From: Agrococcus sp. ProA11
Lineage (GTDB): Bacteria; Actinomycetota; Actinomycetes; Actinomycetales; Microbacteriaceae
Assembly: GCF_039880525.1 (NCBI RefSeq)
Contig: NZ_CP156989.1
Location: 2,232,001-2,296,000 of the forward strand
Length of the DNA: 64,000 nt
Reading direction: 5' to 3'
The position numbers were made by a program, and so were the translations under genes. Positions within the stretch are counted from its first letter, which is position 1; each line of letters starts with the position of its first letter. Shown piece by piece: positions 28,434 to 36,665 of this stretch. Under the pieces are notes generated by a model. It was not told the DNA's origin and searched no databases. It was given only the letters and a program-made list of their open reading frames with translations.

Positions 28434-28811
28434 CTAGCGGCCGGCCTTCTTCTTGCCGGCGACCGTCTGCTTGCGGCCCTTGCGGGTGCGGGCGTTCGTC
28501 TTGGTGCGCTGACCGCGCACGGGAAGACCGCGACGGTGGCGGATGCCCTCGTACGAACCGATCTCGACCTTGCGGCGAATGTCAGCGGTCACCTCGCGGC
28601 GAAGGTCGCCCTCCACCTTGAACGTGCTCTCGATGTGATCGCGAAGCGTCACGAGCTGCTCGTCGGTCAGATCCTTGACGCGAGTGTTGCGGTCGATGCC
28701 GGTGGCCTCGAGCGTCTCGACGGACCGGGTGCGGCCGACGCCGAAGATGTACGTCAGTGCGATCTCCACGCGCTTCTCACGCGGGATGTCGACACCTGCG
28801 ATGCGTGCCAT
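28434..28811 (-). CDS. rpsM: 30S ribosomal protein S13
   Basis: A 125-residue S13 beginning [23 protein letters not shown]; the basic C-terminal tail ([21 protein letters not shown] region) reaches the P-site tRNA. The ATG follows TAGGAGACACAG. It is separated from rpmJ by an unusual 244-base structured gap. Confidence 0.98.
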   Translation of the reverse strand: MARIAGVDIPREKRVEIALTYIFGVGRTRSVETLEATGIDRNTRVKDLTDEQLVTLRDHIESTFKVEGDLRREVTADIRRKVEIGSYEGIRHRRGLPVRGQRTKTNARTRKGRKQTVAGKKKAGR

Positions 28812-28960
28812 CTGTGTCTCCTAGGGAGTTGCTGAGAGGTTTGGAGCAGCGGAGGTGCCTGGGCCTCTCCCCCAAGGTGTCGCCCTCGTTCGAGGACTCT
28901 TACCGCTGCTGGGTGCGTGCCCCTCCCGAAGGTGGGGCGGTGTTGAGTTGTGTTGCTGCT

Positions 28961-29006
28961 CGAGATCTCGTGACGCGTGCGGCCTGCGGCCGCTCGCTCC
29001 TCGATC
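28961..29006. repeat. REP-like palindromic sequence
   Basis: An imperfect palindrome bounded by GATC at both sides and centred on GCGGCC-TGC-GGCCGC (28979-28993). It resembles small extragenic palindromes seen in many actinobacterial genomes; whether it is repeated elsewhere cannot be checked here. It abuts the 53-base hairpin that follows. Confidence 0.45.
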
Positions 29007-29059
29007 CTGAGTCCGGCGCACGCAACGCGGCGAAGCCGCATGGCGTGCTCTGGACTCAG
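29007..29059 (-). other. 53-nt symmetric three-stem hairpin over the rpmJ stop codon
   Basis: Outer stem of 8 bp (29007-29014 with 29052-29059), a 3x3 internal loop, a 6-bp stem (29018-29023 with 29043-29048), a second 3x3 internal loop, and a 5-bp stem (29027-29031 with 29035-29039) closed by three bases. All 19 pairs are Watson-Crick. The rpmJ stop codon (29056-29058) lies in the outer stem. Confidence 0.7.
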
Positions 29060-29169
29060 CCCTGACGCTGCTTGTGGCGGGGGTTGGTGCAGATGATCAT
29101 CACGCGACCGTGCCGGCGGATCACCTTGCAGTTGTCGCAGATCTTCTTGACGCTGGGATTGACCTTCAT
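29056..29169 (-). CDS. rpmJ: 50S ribosomal protein L36
   Basis: A 37-residue protein found by direct translation of the minus strand. It starts [15 protein letters not shown] and carries the zinc ribbon ligands C11, C14, C27 and H32, so it is the zinc-containing form. It lies between infA and rpsM, its normal place. Confidence 0.97.
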   Translation of the reverse strand: MKVNPSVKKICDNCKVIRRHGRVMIICTNPRHKQRQG

Positions 29170-29192
29170 GTTTTCTTCCTCGCTGGCCTCGT

Positions 29193-29211
29193 GCTCGCGC
29201 GGCGCGCGAGC
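29193..29211 (-). other. Hairpin between infA and rpmJ
   Basis: An 8-bp perfect stem (GCTCGCGC) with a 3-base loop, 24 bases after the infA stop. Possibly a processing or attenuation site. Confidence 0.45.
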
Positions 29212-29234
29212 CGTTCCTTATCCAGCAACCGTGC

Positions 29235-29456
29235 TTACTTGTAGCGGTAGACGATGCGGCCGCGGCTGAGGTCGTAGGGGCTCAGCTCCACGATCACGCG
29301 GTCTTCCTGCAGGATGCGGATGTAGTTCTGCCGCATCTTGCCGGAGATGTGAGCGAGCACCACGTGCCCATTCGAGAGCTCGACGCGGAACATCGCGTTC
29401 GGGAGCGCCTCGATCACCGTGCCTTCGATCTCAATGACGCCGTCTTTTTTGGCCAT
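29235..29456 (-). CDS. infA: Translation initiation factor IF-1
   Basis: A 73-residue OB-fold protein beginning [24 protein letters not shown] and ending with [13 protein letters not shown]. It binds the 30S A site during initiation. It heads infA-rpmJ-(rpsM-rpsK) and has its own promoter, in keeping with its separation from map by about 13 kb of other genes. Confidence 0.98.
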   Translation of the reverse strand: MAKKDGVIEIEGTVIEALPNAMFRVELSNGHVVLAHISGKMRQNYIRILQEDRVIVELSPYDLSRGRIVYRYK

Positions 29457-29531
29457 AGCCTTCTTCTGCAAGTTTCTTGGTTGCCGGTCATGCGAGTGAC
29501 GCGCACAGAGGGCGCACGACACCAACGGTCA

Positions 29532-29561
29532 ACACTACGCGCTGTGCGCACCGCGGTGCAA
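29532..29561 (-). promoter_or_regulatory. infA promoter
   Basis: On the minus strand TTGCAC (29561-29556) and TAGTGT (29537-29532) with an 18-base spacer, 76 bases upstream of the infA ATG. The same -35 hexamer and spacer are found before rpsJ. Confidence 0.7.
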
Positions 29562-29592
29562 GCCGGGCGTGTCGCCGAGTGTCGCCGGGGTG

Positions 29593-30498
29593 TCATTCGA
29601 CCGGCGAGCGCTGCACGACGATCGAGCCCCACAGCATCGCGCGATCGCGCCGGGCCCGCTTCGCCGCCTCGTCGTCCATGGTGGTGGCGAACGATCGGGC
29701 GATCACCGGCCCGCCGGGCACGACCGCGCGCAGCGCGGCCTTACGCAGGTCGCGCACCCAGCGCTCGTCCGCGCCGTCGGTCACGTTCGAGAGCGTGAGC
29801 GCGTCGTAGCTGCCCGGGGCGGCGCGCTCAAGGTGCTCGAGCAGCGGCTCCTCGACCCACGCGACCGTCGCCGGGTCGATCTCCGGCAGCCGGTGGCCGC
29901 GCAGCTCCTCCCCCAGCAGCAGGCGCCAGGCGTAGGGATTCTCCCTGGGCGCGTGCTTGCGCAGCGCCCGAGCGATGCGGCCTCGGATCGCCTCGTCGAA
30001 GTGCGCGGGGATGGGCGTGGAGAAATCCCGCAGCACGAGCGCCGAGAGCGTCCCGGCGGGCCCGAGCATCGTCTTGAGGATCGACGCGAGGATGCGGTTG
30101 TCGAGCCGCTCCTTCCACAGCTGCTCCGCCCGCAGCGGGTCGGCCTCCCGCAGGAACTGCCGCACCCTTCTGCGACTCCAGGCGGGGCTGGCCGCGCGGA
30201 TCATGCCGCGCGCCAGATCGATCAGCCGCTCCGCGGCACCGGGCTCGAACCCGCCGCCCGCGACCCGGCTCCTCGCATACCGCAGCTGCTGCCGATTGGA
30301 GGAGACGACGGTGACCGAGTGCCCGGCGTCCGCGAGAGCGGCGACCATGTCGCCGGCGCCATCCGCGACCAGCACGCGACTGCCGGGAGCGAGTTCCTCC
30401 AGCTCGATGCTCGGATCCGACCAGTCCCAGCCGTGCAGCAGGCGCTGCCGCGGACGCGCGCCCGACCGGCCGGTGCTGCGTGCCCACCGCCACGGCAT
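29593..30498 (-). CDS. DUF3419/BtaA-like protein
   Basis: A 301-residue protein resembling the DUF3419 family, which includes BtaA, the enzyme that adds the 3-amino-3-carboxypropyl group of SAM to diacylglycerol in betaine-lipid synthesis. Visible are a SAM-site-like strand (RVLVADGAGDMVAAL, about 40-54), the ENPYAWRLLLG motif, and YDALTLSNV near residue 240. No btaB methyltransferase is adjacent, and the true substrate is uncertain. The ATG overlaps the stop of the upstream P-type ATPase (ATGA), so the two are translated together. Confidence 0.68.
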   Translation of the reverse strand: MPWRWARSTGRSGARPRQRLLHGWDWSDPSIELEELAPGSRVLVADGAGDMVAALADAGHSVTVVSSNRQQLRYARSRVAGGGFEPGAAERLIDLARGMIRAASPAWSRRRVRQFLREADPLRAEQLWKERLDNRILASILKTMLGPAGTLSALVLRDFSTPIPAHFDEAIRGRIARALRKHAPRENPYAWRLLLGEELRGHRLPEIDPATVAWVEEPLLEHLERAAPGSYDALTLSNVTDGADERWVRDLRKAALRAVVPGGPVIARSFATTMDDEAAKRARRDRAMLWGSIVVQRSPVE

Positions 30499-32360
30499 CA
30501 GCGCCCCGCCTCGCTCGTCGCCAGCGCCCCGGCACGAGCGGGGCGGCGCTCCGAGCGCCCTCCGAGCGCCCGCAGCGCACCGAGGATGGCGACCAGGTCG
30601 ACCACCTCCTGCAGCCACGCGCCCACGATCGCGGGCAGGAAGCCGAACGCCGCCACCAGCATCAGCCCGACGGAGATGGCGATGCCGAGCCAGATGCTCT
30701 CGAGCGCGATCCGCACCGTCGCCCGCGCGATGCGCGCCACGCGCTCGACCGCGGCGAGGTCATCGACGAGCACGACGGCGTCGGCGGAGTCGCTCGCCGC
30801 CGTCGCGCCTCGCGCCCCCATCGCGATGCCGATGTCGGCGACCGCGAGCACCGGTGCGTCGTTGATGCCGTCGCCGACCATCACGACGGGGCGGCGCACC
30901 GCCCGCTGCACCGCGTCGACCTTGTCTGCGGGCAGGCACTCCGCCTGCACGCGATCGATGCCGACCTCGCGCGCGACGTGGAGGGCTGTCGCCTCGGCGT
31001 CGCCCGTGAGCAGCATCAGCTCCGCGCCGGTCGCCCGCAGCGCCGCGACCGTCGCGACCGCCTCCGGTCGCAGACGATCGCGCAGCACGAGCGATCCGGC
31101 GAAGGCGCTGTCGATCGCGATATAGACCGCGACCTGCCCGGGCTCCAGCGACTCGGCATCGACCGGGCCCGCGAAGCGCTCGATGTAGGCGCGCTTGCCG
31201 ACGACCACGCGTGCCCCGTCGACCGTCGCCTCGACGCCGTTCGTCGCGGTCTCCCGCGCGTCGGTCGCATCGGGCACCGCGAGGCCGCGGCGCTCGGCTC
31301 CCCGCAGCACGGCAGCGGCGAGCGCGTGCGTCGAGTAGCGCTCTGCGGCCGCTGCCACCCTGAGCGCGCGGTCCGGGTCGGCCGATCGCACCTGCTCGAG
31401 CTGCGGCTCGCCGCCGGTGAGCGTGCCCGTCTTGTCGAACACGAACGTCTGCGCCCGCGCAAGCCGCTCGAGCACGTCGCCGCCCTTGACCACCACGCCC
31501 GCGCGCGCCGATCGGCTCATGCCCGCCATGAACGCCACCGGGGCCGCGATCAGCAGCGGGCACGGCGTGGCGACCACGAGCACCTCAGCGAAGCGCCGCG
31601 GATCCCCCGAGACCCACCAGGCCACGCCGCCGATCGCGAGCGCTACGGCGGTGAACGGCACCGCGTAGCGATCCGCGAGCCGCACCACCCGCGACTTCTG
31701 CGCGCTCGCCTGCTCGACCAGGCGAACGATCGACTGGTACTGACTGTCTGCCGCGGTGCGTTCAGCGCGCATCCGCAGCGCGCGCGCACCGTTGATCGCA
31801 CCCGACGGCACGGTGCCCGCCACGGCGACCTCGACCGGCAGCGACTCGCCCGTGAGCGACGAAAGATCGAGCTCCGCCGGCTCATCGAGCAGCACGGCAT
31901 CGACGGGCACGAGCTCGTTCGGCTTCACCACCAGGATCTCGCCGATGCGGACCTCGGCCACGTCGACCGTCACGAAGCGACCACCGCGCTCCACGTGCGC
32001 GTCAGAGGGCGCTCGCTCCAGCAGTCGGGTGAGATCCGCGCGCGCTCGCTGCGCTGCGTAGTCCTCCAGCGCCTCGCCGCCGGTGAGCATGAGCACGACG
32101 ATGATCGCCGCCCAGTGCTCGCCCACCAGCACGGTCGCGCTCACGGCGATGATCGCCAGCACGTCGATGCCCGCGTGGCCCGAGAGCAGGTCGCGCACCA
32201 TCCCGACCGCCGACCGCGCCGCCATGAGCACAGCCCAACCACCGACGACCCACGGCACCAGCGACGCGGCGCCCGTGACGCTCAGGATGCCGCCCACGAG
32301 CGCGACCGCGAGGGTCGCCGCGACCAGCGGATACCGGCGCAGCAGCTCGAGAGCGCTCAT
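30498..32360 (-). CDS. Heavy-metal P1B-type ATPase without N-terminal metal-binding domain
   Basis: A 620-residue ATPase. The actuator TGES is at 170-173, the membrane metal-site motif is TPC at 265-267 rather than the common CPC, the phosphorylation site is D309 in DKTGTLTG, and GDGINDAP is in the hinge. There is no HMA domain before the first helix (about residue 10). TPC-type pumps are rarer; substrate ions cannot be assigned. The ATG at 32360 was chosen with GGTGAGGG upstream. It is translationally coupled to the downstream DUF3419 gene. Confidence 0.88.
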   Translation of the reverse strand: MSALELLRRYPLVAATLAVALVGGILSVTGAASLVPWVVGGWAVLMAARSAVGMVRDLLSGHAGIDVLAIIAVSATVLVGEHWAAIIVVLMLTGGEALEDYAAQRARADLTRLLERAPSDAHVERGGRFVTVDVAEVRIGEILVVKPNELVPVDAVLLDEPAELDLSSLTGESLPVEVAVAGTVPSGAINGARALRMRAERTAADSQYQSIVRLVEQASAQKSRVVRLADRYAVPFTAVALAIGGVAWWVSGDPRRFAEVLVVATPCPLLIAAPVAFMAGMSRSARAGVVVKGGDVLERLARAQTFVFDKTGTLTGGEPQLEQVRSADPDRALRVAAAAERYSTHALAAAVLRGAERRGLAVPDATDARETATNGVEATVDGARVVVGKRAYIERFAGPVDAESLEPGQVAVYIAIDSAFAGSLVLRDRLRPEAVATVAALRATGAELMLLTGDAEATALHVAREVGIDRVQAECLPADKVDAVQRAVRRPVVMVGDGINDAPVLAVADIGIAMGARGATAASDSADAVVLVDDLAAVERVARIARATVRIALESIWLGIAISVGLMLVAAFGFLPAIVGAWLQEVVDLVAILGALRALGGRSERRPARAGALATSEAGR

Positions 32361-32423
32361 GCCCTCACCGTATCGAGCGGGCCGCGGACGCGACATCCTC
32401 GTGACGCGCGAGCGCGCCGCCGA

Positions 32424-33548
32424 TCAGCGCGCCTGCGCCGCCGAGACCGCGTCGATCAGCAGCGGCACCAGCGGATGATCGGCGGGCAGGTCCGTCACGT
32501 GCGCGACGACGTCCTCCGGCGAGAGCGACGCGAGCAGCCGCTGCAGCTCCTGCGCCTCCTCGTCGGCGGGCGCATCGAAGGCGAGCGCCGTGCCGAACGC
32601 CCGCACGAGCGCTTCCGCGCTCTCGCCGCGCTCGACGAGCTGCGAGGCAGGCTCGACGAAGCGCTCGTGCCGCGAGAGCTTGCGCAGCGGCTGCCTGCCG
32701 ATGCGCTCGCACGTGTCGGGCAGCGCCGGATTCTCGAACCGCTCGATCGCCCGCGCGACGTAGGCGGCGTGCTCCGCGGGATCGAACCCGTGCTTGGCGA
32801 CCAGCAGCGCCGAGCTCTCGGCCAGCGCGGCCTCCACGGCGGCGCGGATCTCGGGCTGCTGCAGTGCCTCGGCGATCGTCTCCACCCCGGCGATCCAGCC
32901 CGCGTACGCGGTGGTGGCGTGCCCGGTGTTGACCGTGAAGAGCTTGCGCTCGATGAACGGCGCGAGATCGTCCACGAAGTGGGCGTCGGGGATGATCGGA
33001 GCGGCGCCGGCGAACGGGGTGCTGTCGATCGACCACTCGAAGAAGTCCTCCACCACCACGTCGAGGCCAGCGGGGTCCTGCGGCGGGATGATCCGGTCGA
33101 CCGCGGTGTTCGCGAAGATCGCACGATCGGCCAGCTCCGGCGCACCCTCCAGCACGAGCGCGCGCAGCGTCTCCGACGCTCCGATCGCGTTCTCGCATGC
33201 CATCACCGTCACCGGTGCGCCCTCGCGCAGCGCCAACCCGTCACGGATGACCGGCGCGATGAAGCGCATCACCGTCGGCCCGACCGCGCAGGTGACGACA
33301 TCCGCCTCGGCCACCGCGCGCGCCGCGGCGTCGGGATCGGTCCGCGAGTCGATGCCGGTGAAGCCCGTGACCGTGTGCACGGTCGCCTCCGGTCCCACCT
33401 CGCGCACCTGGTAGGCGTCCGCGGTCTGCAGCATGCCGATGAGCTCCGGATTCACGTCGACGAACGCGACCTCGTAGCCCGCACGGTGCAGGATCAGCCC
33501 GACGAAGCCCCGGCCGATGTTGCCCGCACCGAAGTGGACGGCACGCAT
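32424..33548 (-). CDS. mtlD: Mannitol-1-phosphate 5-dehydrogenase
   Basis: A 374-residue NAD-dependent dehydrogenase converting mannitol-1-phosphate to fructose-6-phosphate. The Rossmann motif GAGNIGRGF is at residues 7-15 and the catalytic-region lysine sits in KLFTVNTGHATTAY. Its ATG overlaps the stop of the PTS IIA gene. Last gene of the mannitol operon. Confidence 0.96.
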   Translation of the reverse strand: MRAVHFGAGNIGRGFVGLILHRAGYEVAFVDVNPELIGMLQTADAYQVREVGPEATVHTVTGFTGIDSRTDPDAAARAVAEADVVTCAVGPTVMRFIAPVIRDGLALREGAPVTVMACENAIGASETLRALVLEGAPELADRAIFANTAVDRIIPPQDPAGLDVVVEDFFEWSIDSTPFAGAAPIIPDAHFVDDLAPFIERKLFTVNTGHATTAYAGWIAGVETIAEALQQPEIRAAVEAALAESSALLVAKHGFDPAEHAAYVARAIERFENPALPDTCERIGRQPLRKLSRHERFVEPASQLVERGESAEALVRAFGTALAFDAPADEEAQELQRLLASLSPEDVVAHVTDLPADHPLVPLLIDAVSAAQAR

Positions 33549-33979
33549 CAGTCGTTGACGTCGCCGAGGAGCTCGAGGATCGCGGCGGCGTCGGGCGCGG
33601 CCACGAGCTTCGCGACCTCGTCCTCGTCGGCGAAGACGATCGCGATCTTGGAGAGGATCTCGAGATGGCCACCGTCCTTGCCCGCGATGCCGATGACGAA
33701 CTGCACCGGGTTGCCATCCCAGTCGATCGGCGCCTCGTAGCGCGCGACCGACAGGGCCGAGTCGAGGATCGAGTCCTTCGACTCGTTGGTGCCGTGCGGG
33801 ATCGCCAACAGGTTGCCCATGTAGGTCGACACGCTCTGCTCGCGCTCACGCATCGCATCCGCGTACGCCGGGGTGACGGCGCCAGCGGCCACGAGCATGT
33901 CTGCGGCCTCCTGGATCGCCTCGTCCTTCGTCGAGGCCGACGGTGTCGTGGTGATCTGGTCGATGGTCAGAACGGGCAT
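33548..33979 (-). CDS. mtlF: Mannitol PTS EIIA component
   Basis: A 143-residue fructose/mannitol-type EIIA domain. The phosphorylated histidine is H62 in AIPHGTNE. It receives phosphate from HPr and passes it to the EIIB domain of the next protein upstream. The stop overlaps mtlD and its start is nine bases after the EIICB stop. Confidence 0.94.
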   Translation of the reverse strand: MPVLTIDQITTTPSASTKDEAIQEAADMLVAAGAVTPAYADAMREREQSVSTYMGNLLAIPHGTNESKDSILDSALSVARYEAPIDWDGNPVQFVIGIAGKDGGHLEILSKIAIVFADEDEVAKLVAAPDAAAILELLGDVND

Positions 33980-33987
33980 GGAGCTCC

Positions 33988-35532
33988 TCAGTCGGTCGCG
34001 TTCGATTCGCCGACGAGCATGACGACCTCGTCGTACTTGGGGCTGTTCATGAAGTTGTCGACCGAGACGTGCGTCGCCCGGTCGTTGCGCTGGCGAGCGC
34101 GCGCGGTGAGATCCTGATGCGTGACGATCAGATCCTCGCTGCCGTCGAGGTTGGCGATCGAGATGTTCGTCACCTCGACGCCCTCGATGCCGGCCTTCTT
34201 GATCTTGTTGCGGAGCACGCTCGCCCCCATGGCGCTCGACCCCATGCCCGCGTCGCACGCGAAGACGATCTTGCGGATCGGCTGGGCGGCGACAGGCGTC
34301 GCGGTCGCGCCAGCGGCGCCCGCTGCCGCTCCCCCGGCGCCAGCGGCGGCCAGGTTCGTGAGGTGCTCGGACTTCTTGCCCTTGGCCGCCTCGGTCTTGG
34401 CGATCGCCTCCGACATGTCGCCCGCATCGCCGTTGGCGAGGTCACGCTTGCGCGATGCCCGCAGGATGACCGCGGCGACCGCGAACGTGACCGTCGCAGA
34501 CACCAGCACCGAGAGCAGCACCCCGACGAGGTTCATCGGCGAGACAAGCACGGCCTGCGCCCCGACGGCGAAGATGCTGCCGGGCGATGCAGGGGCGCGC
34601 AGCCCGGTGTCGAGGATCGCGTTGGTCGCGACTCCCGAGGCGCCGCCGAGGATCATGGCCAGCAGCAGCGCCGGCTTGGCGAGCACGTACGGGAAGTAGA
34701 CCTCGTGGATGCCGCCGAAGAACTGAATGATCGCCGCGCCCGGGGCGGTGGCGCGAGCCGCGCCGATGCCGAAGAACGTGAACGCCATCAGCACGCCGAG
34801 GCCGGGGCCCGGGTTCGCCTCGAGGAGGAACAGGATCGACTGGCCGTCGAGATCCACCTGCTGCACGCCGAGCGGTGTCAGCACGCCGTGGTTGATCGCG
34901 TTGTTGAGGAAGAAGACCTTCGCCGGCTCGATGACGAGGCTGACGAGCGGCAGGACGCCCGTGGAGATGAGCCAATTCACCGCGGTGCTGAGCACCGCCA
35001 TGATCCACATCACGAGCTGCGCGACGACGTAGAAGCCGAACAGCATCATGAAGAAGCCCACGATGCCCGCCGAGAACATGTTGACGAGCATCTCGAAGCC
35101 CGACTTGACCTTGCCGTCCCACAGCTTGTCGAGCTGCTTCATGACCCAGGCACCGAGCGGGCCGAGGATCATCGCGCCGATGAACATGTGGGGCGAGCCC
35201 TGGCCGCTGTCGAGCTGCGCGGTGAGCCAGTCGGCACCGCCGATGGCACCCATGGTCGCGAGCACGCCGACGACGGCGCCACGGTGGCCGTAGATCATCG
35301 AGCCACCGCTGCTCGCGATGATGAGCGGCAGCAGGTAGTGGATGGTCGGCCCGACGAGCGTCAGGAGCCCGTCATTGGGGGTGAAGCCGTCGGGGATGAC
35401 GAACGCGGTCAGGATGCCCCATGCGATGAGCGCAGGGATGTTCGGCATGATCATGCCGGAGAGGAAGGTGCCGAATCGCTGGACGGCGACGCGTGCTCCG
35501 CCGGACTGCTTCGGTGCTGCTGTGCTGGTCAT
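33988..35532 (-). CDS. mtlA: Mannitol PTS EIICB component
   Basis: A 514-residue membrane protein. The EIIC part (about 15-340) has RFGTFLSGMIMPNIPALIAWG and the GGIHEVYFPYVL motif of the mannitol family; after an Ala/Gly-rich linker the EIIB domain has its phosphocysteine in VFACDAGMGSSAMGAS. The EIIA domain is separate (mtlF), as in Gram-positive bacteria. It takes up mannitol and releases mannitol-1-phosphate inside. Confidence 0.95.
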   Translation of the reverse strand: MTSTAAPKQSGGARVAVQRFGTFLSGMIMPNIPALIAWGILTAFVIPDGFTPNDGLLTLVGPTIHYLLPLIIASSGGSMIYGHRGAVVGVLATMGAIGGADWLTAQLDSGQGSPHMFIGAMILGPLGAWVMKQLDKLWDGKVKSGFEMLVNMFSAGIVGFFMMLFGFYVVAQLVMWIMAVLSTAVNWLISTGVLPLVSLVIEPAKVFFLNNAINHGVLTPLGVQQVDLDGQSILFLLEANPGPGLGVLMAFTFFGIGAARATAPGAAIIQFFGGIHEVYFPYVLAKPALLLAMILGGASGVATNAILDTGLRAPASPGSIFAVGAQAVLVSPMNLVGVLLSVLVSATVTFAVAAVILRASRKRDLANGDAGDMSEAIAKTEAAKGKKSEHLTNLAAAGAGGAAAGAAGATATPVAAQPIRKIVFACDAGMGSSAMGASVLRNKIKKAGIEGVEVTNISIANLDGSEDLIVTHQDLTARARQRNDRATHVSVDNFMNSPKYDEVVMLVGESNATD

Positions 35533-35563
35533 CGTTGACTCCGAGCTGGGACGAGGTGGGGGC

Positions 35564-35818
35564 TCAGGCGTCGTGGTCGGTCGCGAGCAGCTGCTCGAGC
35601 TCGTCCAGTGCGCTCTCGTCGTCGGTGGTGATCGTGACGGTGTCGCCCTTGCTGACACCGAGAGAGATCACCGAGAGGATGCTGGCCGCATTGACCTGCT
35701 TGTCGCCCTTGGTGATCGTGACGGCACTGGCCGCCTTCGCTGCGGCCTGCGCGAAGAGCGCAGCGGGCCGGGCATGCAGTCCGTGGCTGGACTCGACGGT
35801 GACGGTGCGCTCGGCCAT
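35564..35818 (-). CDS. Phosphocarrier protein HPr
   Basis: An 84-residue HPr with active-site H15 (HGLHARPA) and S46 in the regulatory position (NAASILSV). It is the first gene of the mannitol operon, 31 bases before mtlA. No enzyme I gene is nearby. A short 76-base gap upstream must hold the operon promoter; no convincing -35/-10 pair was found there. Confidence 0.93.
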   Translation of the reverse strand: MAERTVTVESSHGLHARPAALFAQAAAKAASAVTITKGDKQVNAASILSVISLGVSKGDTVTITTDDESALDELEQLLATDHDA

Positions 35819-35894
35819 GCTGGTTCCTTCGTCCAGGGGCCGGGAGGCCCGGTGATCTGGTCACGCTATCACTGCGCCTGGACGTCGCCATATC

Positions 35895-36665
35895 TCAGTG
35901 TCGCGGTTGCGCCCCACGCAGCCGCAGCCACGCGCTCGTGCCGATGCCCAGGGTGCAGGCCGTGATCGCGAGGACGGCTGCAGGCAGCGCCTCGGGCGGC
36001 ACAGGCTGCAGCAGGCCGCCGCCGAGCGCCGGCTGCTCGGCGACGGCGCGCAGCGCGTTGCCGGGCAGCAGCCAGCGGAGCTCCCCGAGGTCGGTCTGCG
36101 ACAGGAGCCCTGCGAGCGTGGGTTCGACCACGATCGGGAGTCCCGCCCCGACGGCGAGGGTCAGCAGCGGCGAGCGAACCGCATGCGCGAGGCCGAGCAT
36201 CCAGAGCGCCCAGAGCGATGTGACCGCGAGGTGCAGACCGATGGACACCGCGACGACGGCGGGTTCGATGGGGCGCGTGACGGCCGCGCCAGCAGTGGCG
36301 GCGGCGGCCGAGACGAGCGCGAGGAGGCACGAGGCGGCGAGCGCGGGAACGGCCGACACGAGCAGCCTGCGCGACGGGAGCGGCTCCGCGAGCGCCGCAT
36401 GGAGCCAGGATCCGTCCCGATAGGGCCCGGCGACGGCGACGATCATGAGCAGCACGACCGCGAGCTGCGTCGTCGCACCGCGGGAGACCACCGCCGTCTG
36501 CAGCTCGGCCGCATCGATGCCGCCGAGCTGCGCGGCGAGCGCGCCATGCACGAGCCCGCCACCGAACGAGGCTGCAGCCGAGCCGAGGAGGATCCAGCGG
36601 GGTCGCACATCCTGCGCCAGGCGCAGCATCGCGGCCGCCATGCCCGCCCAGGCGCGCGAGGTCAT
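35895..36665 (-). CDS. ABC-2-like permease of the bacteriocin cluster
   Basis: A 256-residue protein with about six membrane segments, resembling ABC-2 export permeases. It is coupled (ATGA) to the ATPase gene upstream and so forms an exporter or self-protection pump with it. It is the last of eight genes running from the precursor at 41136. In known circular bacteriocin systems such auxiliary ABC transporters raise immunity or secretion; the role here is inferred from position. Sequence similarity to any named member could not be tested. Confidence 0.7.
   Translation of the reverse strand: MTSRAWAGMAAAMLRLAQDVRPRWILLGSAAASFGGGLVHGALAAQLGGIDAAELQTAVVSRGATTQLAVVLLMIVAVAGPYRDGSWLHAALAEPLPSRRLLVSAVPALAASCLLALVSAAAATAGAAVTRPIEPAVVAVSIGLHLAVTSLWALWMLGLAHAVRSPLLTLAVGAGLPIVVEPTLAGLLSQTDLGELRWLLPGNALRAVAEQPALGGGLLQPVPPEALPAAVLAITACTLGIGTSAWLRLRGAQPRH

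Noticed and set aside
28812-29055. tRNA or small RNA gene between rpmJ and rpsM
   Set aside because: No cloverleaf or anticodon arm could be drawn; the structure is a plain extended hairpin next to a REP-like palindrome.
30480-33740. A 1086-codon open frame on the plus strand
   Set aside because: It is antisense to the P-type ATPase and mtlD, which have clear domains; no domain is visible in the plus-strand frame.
35819-35894. Mannitol operon promoter or CRE site
   Set aside because: No convincing -35/-10 pair or catabolite-response palindrome was found in these 76 bases.
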